NCBI RefSeq assembly: GCF_042850945.1
Contig: NZ_AP031496.1
Location: 248,001-312,000 of the forward strand
Length of the DNA: 64,000 nt
Reading direction: 5' to 3'
DNA from: Halioxenophilus aromaticivorans
GTDB taxonomy: Bacteria > Pseudomonadota > Gammaproteobacteria > Pseudomonadales > Cellvibrionaceae
Part shown: positions 7,584 through 15,286 of the stretch, piece after piece
How positions within the stretch are numbered: the stretch's first letter is position 1
How the letters are laid out: each line of letters opens with the position of its first letter
Made by a program: the position numbers and the translations under genes
The notes under the pieces: model-generated
Seen by the model: the letters and a program-made list of their open reading frames with translations, nothing else
The model's database searches: none
Told to the model about the DNA's origin: nothing

Positions 7584-8162
7584 TTAGAAACCCTCTGGAT
7601 GCGACGATAACCATTCACGGTGCTGCTTCTTTAATAGATCTCTTTCCTGTGGTGATGGCAAAACGATGTCTGCGCCACCATCATAGGGATGAAAAACGAT
7701 GCGTTTACTGGGACAGATAATCATAATATTACCCACCTCATCGTTTGCCACCATACGAAAGAGGCTATTCAGCTCACTACCAGTAAACTCGACCTCTGAC
7801 ACATGAAGATGCCAATAGGATTCGTAATCGTCGTCATCTTCGTGTTGCACTAGCGTACACCATGGCTCACTGCCTGAAAATAGCTTTAAGGTTTCTGGTT
7901 GAGGCTGCGACGGTACGCTTTTCTCAGAGTACTCTGGTAATACAACGAAAACTTTTTTTCTATTACCGCACAACTCTTTCAGAACGATATTGTGCCTACG
8001 CAAGACCTCTAAATACTCATCTTCATTTTCTGGGTATCGCTTCGACTCAGGTAAAGAATGAAAGCGTACCCATCGGCTTTTAAACTCATGTTTGAGGTTA
8101 TGAGCTTCAGGAGCGAAATTATCGAATTCACTATTCCAGAATCTGGCAAGTTCTTCAATCAT
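7584..8162 (-). CDS. Unknown cassette protein, 192 aa
   Basis: The start is set at the ATG of MIEELARFW (8160-8162); an in-frame ORF extends to 8186, but that region is attC. The protein is soluble and acidic, with WVRFHSLPESKRYPENEDEYLEVLRRHNIVLKELCG near residue 35-70, a DDDDYESYWHLHVSEVEF stretch in the middle and FHPYDGGADIVLPSPQERDLLKKQHREWLSSHPEGF at the C-terminus. I do not recognise the family with certainty; the PESKRYP-E-EYxEVLxRHN pattern looks like a conserved small-family motif. It fills its cassette. Confidence 0.65.
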   Translation of the reverse strand: MIEELARFWNSEFDNFAPEAHNLKHEFKSRWVRFHSLPESKRYPENEDEYLEVLRRHNIVLKELCGNRKKVFVVLPEYSEKSVPSQPQPETLKLFSGSEPWCTLVQHEDDDDYESYWHLHVSEVEFTGSELNSLFRMVANDEVGNIMIICPSKRIVFHPYDGGADIVLPSPQERDLLKKQHREWLSSHPEGF

Positions 8163-8169
8163 GGTGAAA

Positions 8170-8297
8170 TTTAACGCTACCAGCACAGGCCGGAGCTGTG
8201 TTGGTTGGTTTGTGCCAGCGTAGCGTTAAGGCACAAACCGAGCAACGCAGCGGAGGTCCAGCCAGCTTGCTGGCGAGTGTGCCTGGTATTGTTATAT
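8170..8297 (-). other. attC site of gene-less cassette C
   Basis: Major-type attC, TTTAACGCTACCAGCACAGG to GGTATTGTTATATG, with the same paired arms as the site at 4307. Confidence 0.85.
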
Positions 8298-8630
8298 GTG
8301 GTGGCCATATTGCTACCTGCTGTTTTGTTTGACGTGGCACGGACAAAAAGCGCGGGCCACGGTTTTGCTGTTTTGTGCTTTGTTTCGCGGGCTGCCGAGA
8401 GCGAACGGGAGGAGGGTGTGATTGCTGCTTTACCTTCCGTTGGTGCCACTTTGCTGCCTTGCGATTTGTCCTTTGGCGCTGAGCCTAAGTTTACCACCCT
8501 GGTGGAGTATTGCTACTTTGGTTGTACAGTGTTGACCAGCGCTTCTGGGCTAGGGTATTGCACGGATGCTTTGCTGGGATTTACTGCGATAGTTCAGCCT
8601 ACAATCCCAAAAACCACCGAAGACTTATAA
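8175..8630 (-). repeat. Gene-less repeated integron cassette, copy C
   Basis: 456 bp between junctions 8174/8175 and 8630/8631. First of four consecutive members of the family. In cassette sense a frame starting GTG GTA AAC TTA is open through the whole body and into the attC (up to about 106 codons), but it is closed by stops in copies A, D, E and F and has no clear ribosome-binding site, so I do not call it a gene. Confidence 0.75.
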
Positions 8631-8752
8631 CGCTACCAGCACAGGCCGGAGCTGTGTTGATTGGTTTGTGCCAGCGTAGCGGTAGGGCACAAACCAAGCA
8701 ACGCAGCGGAGGTCCAGCCAGCTTGCTGGCGATTGTGCCTGGTTTTGTTATA
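8625..8752 (-). other. attC site of gene-less cassette D
   Basis: Major-type attC. TATAACGCTACCAGCACAGG to CTGGTTTTGTTATATG. The loop region reads GCGTAGCGGTAGGGCACAAA. Confidence 0.85.
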
Positions 8753-9086
8753 TGTGGTGGCCATATTGCTACCTGGTATTTTGTGTATGTGTGGCACGGA
8801 TAAAAGGTGCGGGCCACAGTATTACAGTTTGGTTTGCTGCTTCGCGGGCTGCTGAGAGCGAACGGGAGGGGTGTGTATTTACTGCTTTACCTTCCGTTGG
8901 TACCACTTAGCTGCCTTGCGATTCGTCCTCTGGCGTTGAGCCTAAGTTTACCACCCTAGACGCCTATTGCTACTTTGGCTGTGCGGTGTTGGCAGTGCTA
9001 CAGAGCTACGGCATTGCACTGATGCTTAGCTATGAATCATTGCGATGGTTCAGTAAACCAACCCGAAAACCACCGTAGACTTATAA
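8631..9086 (-). repeat. Gene-less repeated integron cassette, copy D
   Basis: 456 bp. The conserved blocks are kept (TTCGCGGGCTGCTGAGAGCG, CTTTACCTTCCGTTGGTACC, GCTGCCTTGCGATT, AAGTTTACCACC), but the last 100 bp differ more from the other copies. The GTA AAC TTA frame stops after about 15 codons. Confidence 0.75.
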
Positions 9087-9208
9087 CGCTACCAGCACAG
9101 GCCGGAGCTGTGTTGTTTGGTTTGTGCCAGCGTAGCGATTAGGCACAAACCGAGCAACGCAGCGGAGGTCCAGCCAGCTTGCTGGCGATTGTGCCTGGTT
9201 TTGTTATA
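9082..9208 (-). other. attC site of gene-less cassette E
   Basis: Major-type attC, TATAACGCTACCAGCACAGG to CTGGTTTTGTTATATG. It is almost identical to the attC at 4307-4434. Confidence 0.85.
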
Positions 9209-9543
9209 TGTGGTGGCCATATTGCTACCTGGTATTTTGTGTATGTGTGGCACGGATGAAAGGTGCGGGCCACGGTTTTGCAATTTTGTGCTTTGTTTCG
9301 CGGGCTGCTGAGAGTGAACGGGAGGAGGGTGTGTCGTTGGTGCTTACCTTCCGTTGGTGCCGCTTAGCCGCCTTGCGATTTTTCCTTTGGCGCTGAGGTT
9401 AAGTTTACCACTCTGGTGGGCTATTGCTACTTTGCTTGTGCAGCGCTGACCGCGCCAAGTGGCTAAGGTTTTGCACAGATACTTTGTTGGGATTCACTGC
9501 GATTATTCAGTTTGCCAGCCCTAAGACCACCGTAGACTTATAA
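9087..9543 (-). repeat. Gene-less repeated integron cassette, copy E
   Basis: 457 bp, the same length as copy A. The non-attC bodies differ at about four positions (for example CCACGG for CCACGA, GAGAGT for GAGAGC, TGCCGC for TGCCAC), far closer than any other pair. This indicates a recent duplication across about 4.8 kb of array. Confidence 0.75.
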
Positions 9544-9665
9544 CGCTACCAGCACAGGCCGGAGCTGTGTTGGTTGGTTTGTGCCAGCGTAGCGTAAAGG
9601 CACAAACCGAGCAACGCAGCGGAGGTCCAGCCAGCTTGCTGGCGAATGTGCCTGGTATTGTTATA
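9539..9665 (-). other. attC site of gene-less cassette F
   Basis: Major-type attC, TATAACGCTACCAGCACAGG to GGTATTGTTATATG. Confidence 0.85.
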
Positions 9666-10002
9666 TGTGGTGCCCAAGTTGCGTTACCTGCAGTTTAGTT
9701 TATGCCTGGCACGTACAAAAGTGCGAGCCACGGTTTTAAAGTTTGGATTGCTGTTTCGCGGGCTGCTGAGAACGAACGGGAGGAGGGCGTGTGTTTGATG
9801 CTTTACCTTCCGTTGGTGCCACGATGCTGCCTTGCGATTTTTGTTTTGGCTCTGAGCCTAAGTTTACCACTATAGAGCTATATTGCTACTTTGGCTGTGC
9901 ATTGTTGACCGCGCCAAGGGGCTCAGGTATTGCACGGATACTTAGCTGTGAATCACTGCGATGGTTCAGATTGCCAACCCTAAAACCACCGTAGACTTAT
10001 AA
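9544..10002 (-). repeat. Gene-less repeated integron cassette, copy F
   Basis: 459 bp, the most divergent start (ATGTGGTGCCCAAGTTGCGT) but with the same central blocks. In cassette sense the GTA AAC TTA frame is open for about 55 codons and then stops at TAA. It sits next to the 118-aa protein cassette. Confidence 0.7.
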
Positions 10003-10124
10003 CGCCGCCATTTGCGGCAAATTTGGAGTGGAACGTTTTGCGCTAGCGTAGCGTGAAAGCGCTAAACGAGCCACGGAAAATTTGTCCAGCCAGCTTGCTG
10101 GCGATGCAAGATGGCCTTGTTATG
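9998..10124 (-). other. attC site of the TonB-C-like cassette
   Basis: TATAACGCCGCCATTTGCGG to GGCCTTGTTATG, sister of the attC at 4765. Confidence 0.8.
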
Positions 10125-10125
10125 T

Positions 10126-10482
10126 TTAATTGGTAGAATAAAGAGAAATTTCATGCATTGCACTGTATGGTAATACAGATAGGCTTGCAAAACTTTTTGA
10201 CTTAAAGGCATCGCATATTCCAGTTTCGAGACTAGCATTTTTGTATTGTGATTTTACTGGCTTACAACTCTCTACTTTCCCTTGATCATTTATTTTTATT
10301 TCAAATATAGTTTTCCCAGATATATTTGGATCAGCTTTCAGAGCTTTGTTGTATAGCATGAAAATCTTGCCTTTTAAGCTGCTAGCGACACTTTTAAACT
10401 CTTTCTCTACTGTGCTTTCTGCAGTTACATTAGTACAATTAAATGCAGCTAGTAACAAGACTATTTTCAATAAACTCTTCAT
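10126..10482 (-). CDS. Secreted AgmX/PglI or TonB-C-like protein (cassette)
   Basis: 118 residues with a signal peptide (MKSLLKIVLLLAAFNCTNVTAES). The mature part has GKIFMLYNKALKADPNISGKTIFEIKINDQGKVESCKPVKS, the pattern of the TonB C-terminal-like domain found in AgmX/PglI proteins (YNKALK-x-P-x-x-G, then a beta strand and G-K-V-x-x-C). Two Cys (in VESCKP and GICDAF) could form a periplasmic disulfide. It lacks a membrane anchor and proline linker, so it is not a full TonB; a domain-only periplasmic binding role is inferred. Confidence 0.65.
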   Translation of the reverse strand: MKSLLKIVLLLAAFNCTNVTAESTVEKEFKSVASSLKGKIFMLYNKALKADPNISGKTIFEIKINDQGKVESCKPVKSQYKNASLETGICDAFKSKSFASLSVLPYSAMHEISLYSTN

Positions 10483-10496
10483 TTTGCTCTCTTAAA

Positions 10497-10598
10497 CATA
10501 ACGCCCTGCTAAGCGGCCGGAGTGCAGTTGGCGCTTTTTGTGGTACTCGCCACAAAAAGCGCCGACGGAACGGAGGTCAGCTTGAGCAGCTTGTTATA
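10497..10598 (-). other. attC site of the TIMP/NTR-like cassette
   Basis: About 102 bp. CATAACGCCCTGCTAAGCGG to CAGCTTGTTATAT; the arms GCGCTTTTTGTGG and CCACAAAAAGCGC form a perfect 13-bp stem around a 5-base loop. Confidence 0.8.
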
Positions 10599-10600
10599 TT

Positions 10601-11029
10601 TCATTTCGACGATTTAATTTCTTTCAGGATTTCTTCGTGATAAGGCTGGGTGGCACAAGCATTCATAGAATTGTAGGCCGCCTTATCACCACTATTTGTG
10701 GCGAAGACAATATACCTTTGCCCACTCTCTAAATAGGGATCTACGCAATAGCACCCATCACCTGCAAAGACCGTAATGATGTTTTCCTCATTGCCTTTTA
10801 TAAGCTCCTCAATTTTGAAAGTGGCTACCTTTGAACCACACTGCTTACCATGTTCGGTAGTCCAGCAAATGCCAGCTTCCTCTTTAATGGGCTTCCGTTC
10901 AATCACGGAGCCAACAAACACTATGTCCGCATGTTTGAGATAGAATTTCGTGCTGTTGCACTAAACTTCCATAGCTTGACTGCTCAATGACCAGATAAGA
11001 GAAAATACTAAAAAAATATATTTCACCAT
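10601..11029 (-). pseudogene. TIMP/NTR-like lipoprotein or secreted protein with an in-frame amber codon
   Basis: An ATG at 11027-11029 opens a signal peptide (MVKYIFLVFSLIWSLSSQA) that is followed after MEV by TAG. The same frame then continues without a gap through CNSTKFYLKHADIVFVGSV to the stop at 10601. The combined protein, about 140 residues, has the pattern of bacterial TIMP/netrin-like OB-fold proteins: Cys after the signal peptide, ADIVFVG, FKIEELIKG, a middle CYCVDPYLESGQRYIVFA and a late Cys. A GTG at 10919-10921 could start a shorter protein, but without signal peptide. Either a recent nonsense mutation or a sequencing error. Confidence 0.65.
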
Positions 11030-11042
11030 GACTCTCCAAAAA

Positions 11043-11169
11043 TATAACGCTACCAGCACAGGCCGGAGCTGTGTTGATTGGTTTGTGATAGCGTAGCGTT
11101 AAGGCACAAACCGAGCAACGCAGCAGAGGTCCAGCCAGCTTGCTGGCGATTGTGCCTGGTATTGTTATG
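11043..11169 (-). other. attC site of the 97-aa protein cassette
   Basis: Major-type attC, TATAACGCTACCAGCACAGG to GGTATTGTTATG, with small changes in the arms (GTTTGTGATAGCG in place of GTTTGTGCCAGCG). Confidence 0.8.
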
Positions 11170-11170
11170 T

Positions 11171-11464
11171 TTAAAGTACATTAGTCGACCACCCTGAGGA
11201 ATCAAACAATACAAACTCTCCATTATTGTTTAAAGACTCCATTAATTTTGTTCCACAATATGGACAATGAGTAACCTCAGCTACAAGAGACCACATTAAC
11301 TCTCCAACCTCTTCAAGGTAGTGATTGTTTTCAAGATCTTCCTCTGTAGCTTCTCTTGAAAAAGTAACCTGCCATGTAAACTCCTCATGAAATGTATCTC
11401 GGCTAAATTCAACACGGATTCCAACGGGTTGATTTCTACATTCATGGACGCTGTATTTACCCAT
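11171..11464 (-). CDS. Unknown small protein with a CPYC motif (cassette)
   Basis: 97 residues, not assigned to a family. It is acidic (EEDLENNHYLEEVGE), soluble, and has a single CPYCGTK knuckle at residue about 67-73 that looks like half of a zinc ribbon; a second Cys (HECRNQ) lies near the N-terminus. Dimerisation through a shared zinc site is possible but not shown. It fills its cassette. Confidence 0.55.
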   Translation of the reverse strand: MGKYSVHECRNQPVGIRVEFSRDTFHEEFTWQVTFSREATEEDLENNHYLEEVGELMWSLVAEVTHCPYCGTKLMESLNNNGEFVLFDSSGWSTNVL

Positions 11465-11488
11465 AAAGAGCTACTCGCATGATCGAAA

Positions 11489-11615
11489 CATAACGCTACC
11501 AGCACAGGCCGTAGCTGTGTTGATTGGTTTGTGCCAGCGTAGCGATAAGGCACAAACCGAGCAACGCAGCGGAGGTCCAGCTAGCTTGCTGGCGATTGTG
11601 CCTGGTATTGTTATG
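11489..11615 (-). other. attC site of the 116-aa membrane protein cassette
   Basis: Major-type attC, CATAACGCTACCAGCACAGG to GGTATTGTTATG. Confidence 0.8.
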
Positions 11616-11626
11616 CGTGTATTGGA

Positions 11627-11977
11627 TCATTTTACAGTTACCCAGGCAATTAGAGAAAAACCAACTAATAACAGGCTTATAAAGGTTATTGCACTAATTT
11701 TAAATGCCTTTTCACTCACGATGATGTTATGACACAGAAAATTTACCCTCTCATCTTTGAGGCTGGATAGGCTACCCACTTTGATTTCGGACACTAGGCT
11801 TTTGCTACCAACTCGTGCCGCAGATATTAACATTGTATTTAAGTAAAGGTATTCGGGAGGCAAGTTTGCACCGACCTCTCGCAACCGTGCCTGTAGCTTG
11901 GCAATATTGACAAAGAACACGAAATACGATGAAAACATGCAAATAACAGCGGTGATAATTGGGATAAATAGAATCAT
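11627..11977 (-). CDS. Two-helix membrane protein of unknown function (cassette)
   Basis: 116 residues. One hydrophobic segment lies at the N-terminus (residues 2-24, ILFIPIITAVICMFSSYFVFFV) and one at the C-terminus (residues 93-114, ISAITFISLLLVGFSLIAWV). The loop between them is soluble and contains AKLQARLREVGANLPPEYLYLNT. No family recognised. The N-terminal segment could be an anchor with the loop cytoplasmic. Confidence 0.55.
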   Translation of the reverse strand: MILFIPIITAVICMFSSYFVFFVNIAKLQARLREVGANLPPEYLYLNTMLISAARVGSKSLVSEIKVGSLSSLKDERVNFLCHNIIVSEKAFKISAITFISLLLVGFSLIAWVTVK

Positions 11978-11987
11978 CGTTGATTAC

Positions 11988-12097
11988 GTATAACGCCGCC
12001 ATAAATTGCGGCTTTGGAGTTGATTGTTTTGTAGTAGCGTAGCGTTAAGCCACAAACCAAACTACGGAAAAGCCGTCAGTTTGATGGCTTTGTTATG
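11988..12097 (-). other. attC site of the 123-aa membrane protein cassette
   Basis: TATAACGCCGCCATAAATTG to GGCTTTGTTATGC, about 110 bp, same subfamily as the site at 3105. Confidence 0.8.
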
Positions 12098-12464
12098 CAC
12101 CGGAAGCCATGCCCAAGCGAACTACATACCAACCCGCCAGAGCAGCAATAATTGCTAGACCAGAAAAAATTACGTTTGACGCGTGGTACCAAGGCAACCT
12201 CACGAGCTCATCATCTAGACCAGCTAAGCCAAACTGAGGATAGTAGGCTTGGATAGCTGGACGTACCACGTAAGCAAGCGTAAATATGTAGCTAATCGCC
12301 ATTGTTGACAAGAAAAGCAGTATAAATGGCCAAGCATCGATCTCATTTTTCTTTATCAGGGGCAGTGCGATTGTGAATAACCCGCTTACAAAAACAAAAT
12401 AACCTATGCTTTGCATTACATCGCTAAGAAGCTCCTTGTTTCTAATTATTCTGATCATAATCAT
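12093..12464 (-). CDS. Three-helix membrane protein of unknown function (cassette)
   Basis: The start is placed at the ATG of MIMIRIIRNKELL (12462-12464), because the longer reading to 12509 lies inside the next attC. About 123 residues with hydrophobic segments at about 18-36 (SIGYFVFVSGLFTIALPLI), 46-68 (PFILLFLSTMAISYIFTLAYVV) and 98-117 (VIFSGLAIIAALAGWYVV). The soluble loop YYPQFGLAGLDDELVRLPWYHA lies between the second and third helix. Family not recognised. The last bases overlap the attC end. Confidence 0.55.
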   Translation of the reverse strand: MIMIRIIRNKELLSDVMQSIGYFVFVSGLFTIALPLIKKNEIDAWPFILLFLSTMAISYIFTLAYVVRPAIQAYYPQFGLAGLDDELVRLPWYHASNVIFSGLAIIAALAGWYVVRLGMASGA

Positions 12465-12469
12465 CCTTT

Positions 12470-12582
12470 GCATAACGCCAACAACACGGGACCAGCGCAG
12501 TGGAGCCAATTTGCGGTAGAGTGAGCGAAGTGAACCGCAAATTGGAGGAGCGTAGCTGGTTCCCGTGCTTGTTTTTGTTATA
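12470..12582 (-). other. attC site of the nucleotidyltransferase cassette
   Basis: CATAACGCCAACAACACGGG to GTTTTTGTTATAC. Outer arms ACACGGGACCAGC and GCTGGTTCCCGTG and inner arms CCAATTTGCGGT and ACCGCAAATTGG are complementary. Confidence 0.8.
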
Positions 12583-13039
12583 CGATTTGACTGACATCTT
12601 CTAGATCTACTTGTCGTGCTAGTTTTCGCTTATAGGTGATTAGTTCATCTTTTTCCATTACTCTGAGTTGACGGCCATAGAGCGAAACCAATTGGTACTT
12701 TTTAAAGTCGAGCTTCTTTTGGTACCATGAATTGGAAATTGAATCATATATTTTACATTCTTTATCACTACCTATTTCAACTATCTGATCTATATAGTTA
12801 AATTGCACATAGGTGAGATCCCACCTTTCACCGATATGGTGTGCAGGACCAAAAGTGACGTAGTCCTTCCCCATATCTGAAATTTGATTAATGAATTGAT
12901 CTGGTACATACAGATCAATATCGGCTAACTGCCGTGTTGATCCATATGCTTGAGCTGCGAGACCGCCGCATATTAAATACGGGATATTACCTTTATCCAG
13001 GTAATCAATTATCCAGTCTAGAGCAGGTATTCTATGCAT
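12578..13039 (-). CDS. Nucleotidyltransferase-fold protein (cassette)
   Basis: 153 residues. IPYLICGGLAAQAYGSTRQLADIDLYVP at about residue 18-46 is the GG...DxD signature of the nucleotidyltransferase superfamily, the type seen in stand-alone NTases and in the NTase half of toxin-antitoxin pairs. A further acidic position in FNYIDQIVEIGSDKE could supply the third carboxylate. It lies two cassettes away from a HEPN-like protein. The target molecule is unknown; AMP or NMP transfer is the family chemistry. Confidence 0.7.
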   Translation of the reverse strand: MHRIPALDWIIDYLDKGNIPYLICGGLAAQAYGSTRQLADIDLYVPDQFINQISDMGKDYVTFGPAHHIGERWDLTYVQFNYIDQIVEIGSDKECKIYDSISNSWYQKKLDFKKYQLVSLYGRQLRVMEKDELITYKRKLARQVDLEDVSQIV

Positions 13040-13061
13040 CGAAGTTCAAATATAGGTTTCG

Positions 13062-13160
13062 TATATCGCCTCAAACACCGGCTTGGTGAAGTTGGCGGAT
13101 TTTTTGCGCAAGCGAAAAAGGTGACAGCTTTACCAAGTCCGCGTGCTTTGACTTGTTAGA
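13062..13160 (-). other. attC-like site with an altered core
   Basis: About 99 bp, ending TTTGACTTGTTAGAG, related to the attC at 3744. The core end reads TATATCGCC where every other site here has TAACGC, so the bottom-strand G-TT crossover point is changed to GATATA. The arms (GGCTTGGTGAAGTTGGC, TTTACCAAGTCC) are kept. Confidence 0.65.
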
Positions 13161-13173
13161 GCCTTTTTGCATG

Positions 13174-14451
13174 TCACTTTGCCTTCTTGATTTTTTCTTT
13201 TTCACACTTAATACAGCCAGAAATCAAGCTCTCTTTAACTGAGTAATAATATGGAATCCATATATTCATTTGGTTAGTTTCGATCATATCATAAGCTAAA
13301 GGGGTAGCCATGACATTACCCTCATCATCTTTCAGTTCGTAAGTAAGTATATCTGGAAGATCAAGGCCGTCCGGGTTGTAGATGTAAACAACCTGCGGTT
13401 GTCTTTTATATGCCTCTTCGTCTTCGGGCAAGTTGTACGCTATGTTGGTTGCTTTAACCCAGTTAATAGGTTCTGATTTGAGACACCAATTTACAATTAT
13501 TTCTAGTGATTCGGCAGGTATTTTCTTGGCGTAATCGCCATGTTTCTCACATTTTTCTACTTCAGCAAAACTACCTAACGTAAACTGATATGATGCCTCT
13601 TCGGTTACAAGAGGTAGGCGGAAATACGACCCAAGGTTGGCAGGTGAGACATTGGCGGAACGCAGTAGCTCAAGTAATATGGTTTGAAATTGATAAAGGT
13701 TTAGCTGCTGCCTATCAGGAAAACCTCGCAGAGAAACCTTTTGTAATGACTGAATATCAACATTGGTAATTGCTCTACTACCATCTTCTTCACCAAATAT
13801 GAAAAAGCCTAGGTCTAATATAAATATGGCATTGGGATAAACGGATTTTGGATTCTCTTTAGAGAATTCTTTAATTTCCTTAACGATATCTTCCCACTTC
13901 ATATCACTACAATATGCAAAAAGCAGTGCGAATTTATTGTTGGGATTATTTGAACTGTCCTTCAGCTTCTTGAAAGACTCTAGATTCTTAAACCCCGACT
14001 TTAGTTCTTTTTTTGTTAGATTGGATTTTACTTGAATAACCCCGTATACACTTTCAATGGGGTAGACTTCATAAACATCTTGACGCTTCATTAGAGTTAT
14101 TAATTCTTCTGAATCATATATAGCTATATCTATTTCATTGCTAATATGACCTGTTTCAGAAGCGACCCTTACACTAAGATCAGATACAGCATATTTCTTG
14201 GGTAGATAGCCCGAATCAGTTAAAAAACTTCGTAGGAGCGTTTCTCTAGCATTTCCTAGATCTCTCGGGTGCTTAATATCTTTAGTCCGCTCATAATCAA
14301 CAATCATTTGAGCCTGGTGATAATTAAACTCACGCTCGACCCCATGAAACTCACGATCTTTATTTCTTAAAGCAATAGCTCTTTCGGCTGTTTCAACCAG
14401 AGACTTTCTTAAATCTACCTCTTTTTCTTCAAAGCTGGGCTCTTTGCTCAT
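13174..14451 (-). CDS. DUF6602-like protein with a PD-(D/E)xK-type core (cassette)
   Basis: 425 residues, the largest cassette gene. The first 200 residues have FHGVEREFNYHQ, a SNEIDIAIYDSEELITL segment and YPIESVYGVIQVKSNLT. The E-x-D ... I-E-S-V-x-G-V-I-Q-V-K-S arrangement matches DUF6602 and the D ... (E/Q)xK catalytic core of restriction-endonuclease-fold proteins. The C-terminal 200 residues are not recognised and end with a CIKCEKEKIKKAK tail. A nuclease in defence is a reasonable guess, not shown. The low GC compared with host genes fits recent capture. Confidence 0.65.
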   Translation of the reverse strand: MSKEPSFEEKEVDLRKSLVETAERAIALRNKDREFHGVEREFNYHQAQMIVDYERTKDIKHPRDLGNARETLLRSFLTDSGYLPKKYAVSDLSVRVASETGHISNEIDIAIYDSEELITLMKRQDVYEVYPIESVYGVIQVKSNLTKKELKSGFKNLESFKKLKDSSNNPNNKFALLFAYCSDMKWEDIVKEIKEFSKENPKSVYPNAIFILDLGFFIFGEEDGSRAITNVDIQSLQKVSLRGFPDRQQLNLYQFQTILLELLRSANVSPANLGSYFRLPLVTEEASYQFTLGSFAEVEKCEKHGDYAKKIPAESLEIIVNWCLKSEPINWVKATNIAYNLPEDEEAYKRQPQVVYIYNPDGLDLPDILTYELKDDEGNVMATPLAYDMIETNQMNIWIPYYYSVKESLISGCIKCEKEKIKKAK

Positions 14452-14485
14452 TAAAACTTCTCAAATTTGATAAATTACGATGGGG

Positions 14486-14596
14486 CTCTAACGCCTGTAG
14501 CACCTGCACAAACTGTGGTGGCGCCGTTGTGTTATAAGCGCAGCGTACACATGAGGTGCCGCCGCAGTTTGTGTCTGGTGCCTACAATTGTTAGGT
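14486..14596 (-). other. attC site of the first cassette
   Basis: TCTAACGCCTGTAGCACC to CAATTGTTAGGTGCC. Arms GCACCTGCACAAACTG / CAGTTTGTGTCTGGTGC and GGTGGCGCC / GGTGCCGCC pair. It ends the cassette nearest to the integrase. Confidence 0.8.
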
Positions 14597-15286
14597 GCCA
14601 TACCGGTTGAGCATATAGGAGAAGTAATCTTTTTCCTCTCTATTGGGAGAAAATAGACTGCTAACCATGATTGAGTACAGTACCATGTAGGTTTCATCGA
14701 TGTTTTTTGCGTAAAAAGTGGTCCAGTCCGTACCGCTTCGATTGTCAGTAACTTGAAGATGAACTCGATTTCTCAATGATCTTAGCGTTTCAAGTTTTTC
14801 ATACATTAATTTGCTTTTACCCAATAGCTTCTTCGAGTTAGCACACTTAATCATCGAGTCGAACGTCATGTGTTTTTGAATCTTTGTGTCCAGTTTTTTA
14901 TATATAACAGTATCAATTCGAACATCTTCTCCATTCAGTTTTTCCTGATTGCCTTTGAATACATCTTTTTCAGCCCACTCTGTTGTTTTGTAGTTGTCCG
15001 TTCGAATAAGTATAAAATGAAGTATCGATTCTATAATGCTGGTGCCAATCAAAACTATCGTTTTGATCGACTGAGTATATAAAACTGAACTTAACTTAAT
15101 ATCTTGTACAACCCGATCTTGAAATTGTAGATATTGCAAGTTGTAAGCAAGATCTTTCTTTAACTGTGTCACATGAACATATCCATGACCTTGCTCAATA
15201 TATTTACCTAAATACGTTTCGAGCTTGTTAATTGAGACTGGATACCAAGTTCCTCTATCTTCTCCAAACAAAGTAAGTTTAGTCAT
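14591..15286 (-). CDS. HEPN-like protein, first cassette after attI
   Basis: 231 residues from the ATG at 15284-15286; a second in-frame ATG 15 bp upstream overlaps the cassette junction. The protein is mostly helical and has LETLRSLRNRVHLQV near residue 175-190, which fits the R-x(4-6)-H ribonuclease motif of HEPN domains (here RN-RV-H). A hydrophobic helix IKTIVLIGTSIIESILHFILI lies near residue 70-90. HEPN proteins are RNases in toxin-antitoxin and abortive-infection systems. Being first in the array it should be the best-expressed cassette. Confidence 0.55.
   Translation of the reverse strand: MTKLTLFGEDRGTWYPVSINKLETYLGKYIEQGHGYVHVTQLKKDLAYNLQYLQFQDRVVQDIKLSSVLYTQSIKTIVLIGTSIIESILHFILIRTDNYKTTEWAEKDVFKGNQEKLNGEDVRIDTVIYKKLDTKIQKHMTFDSMIKCANSKKLLGKSKLMYEKLETLRSLRNRVHLQVTDNRSGTDWTTFYAKNIDETYMVLYSIMVSSLFSPNREEKDYFSYMLNRYGT

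Noticed and set aside
8177..8497. 106-codon minus-strand frame in cassette C (and a similar one in B)
   Set aside because: It is closed by stops in four of six copies, runs through the attC and lacks a ribosome-binding site, so it is more likely non-coding.
8170..10124. Regular repeats that could suggest a CRISPR array
   Set aside because: The repeat unit is about 456 bp with attC hairpins; there are no short direct repeats with unique spacers and no cas genes.
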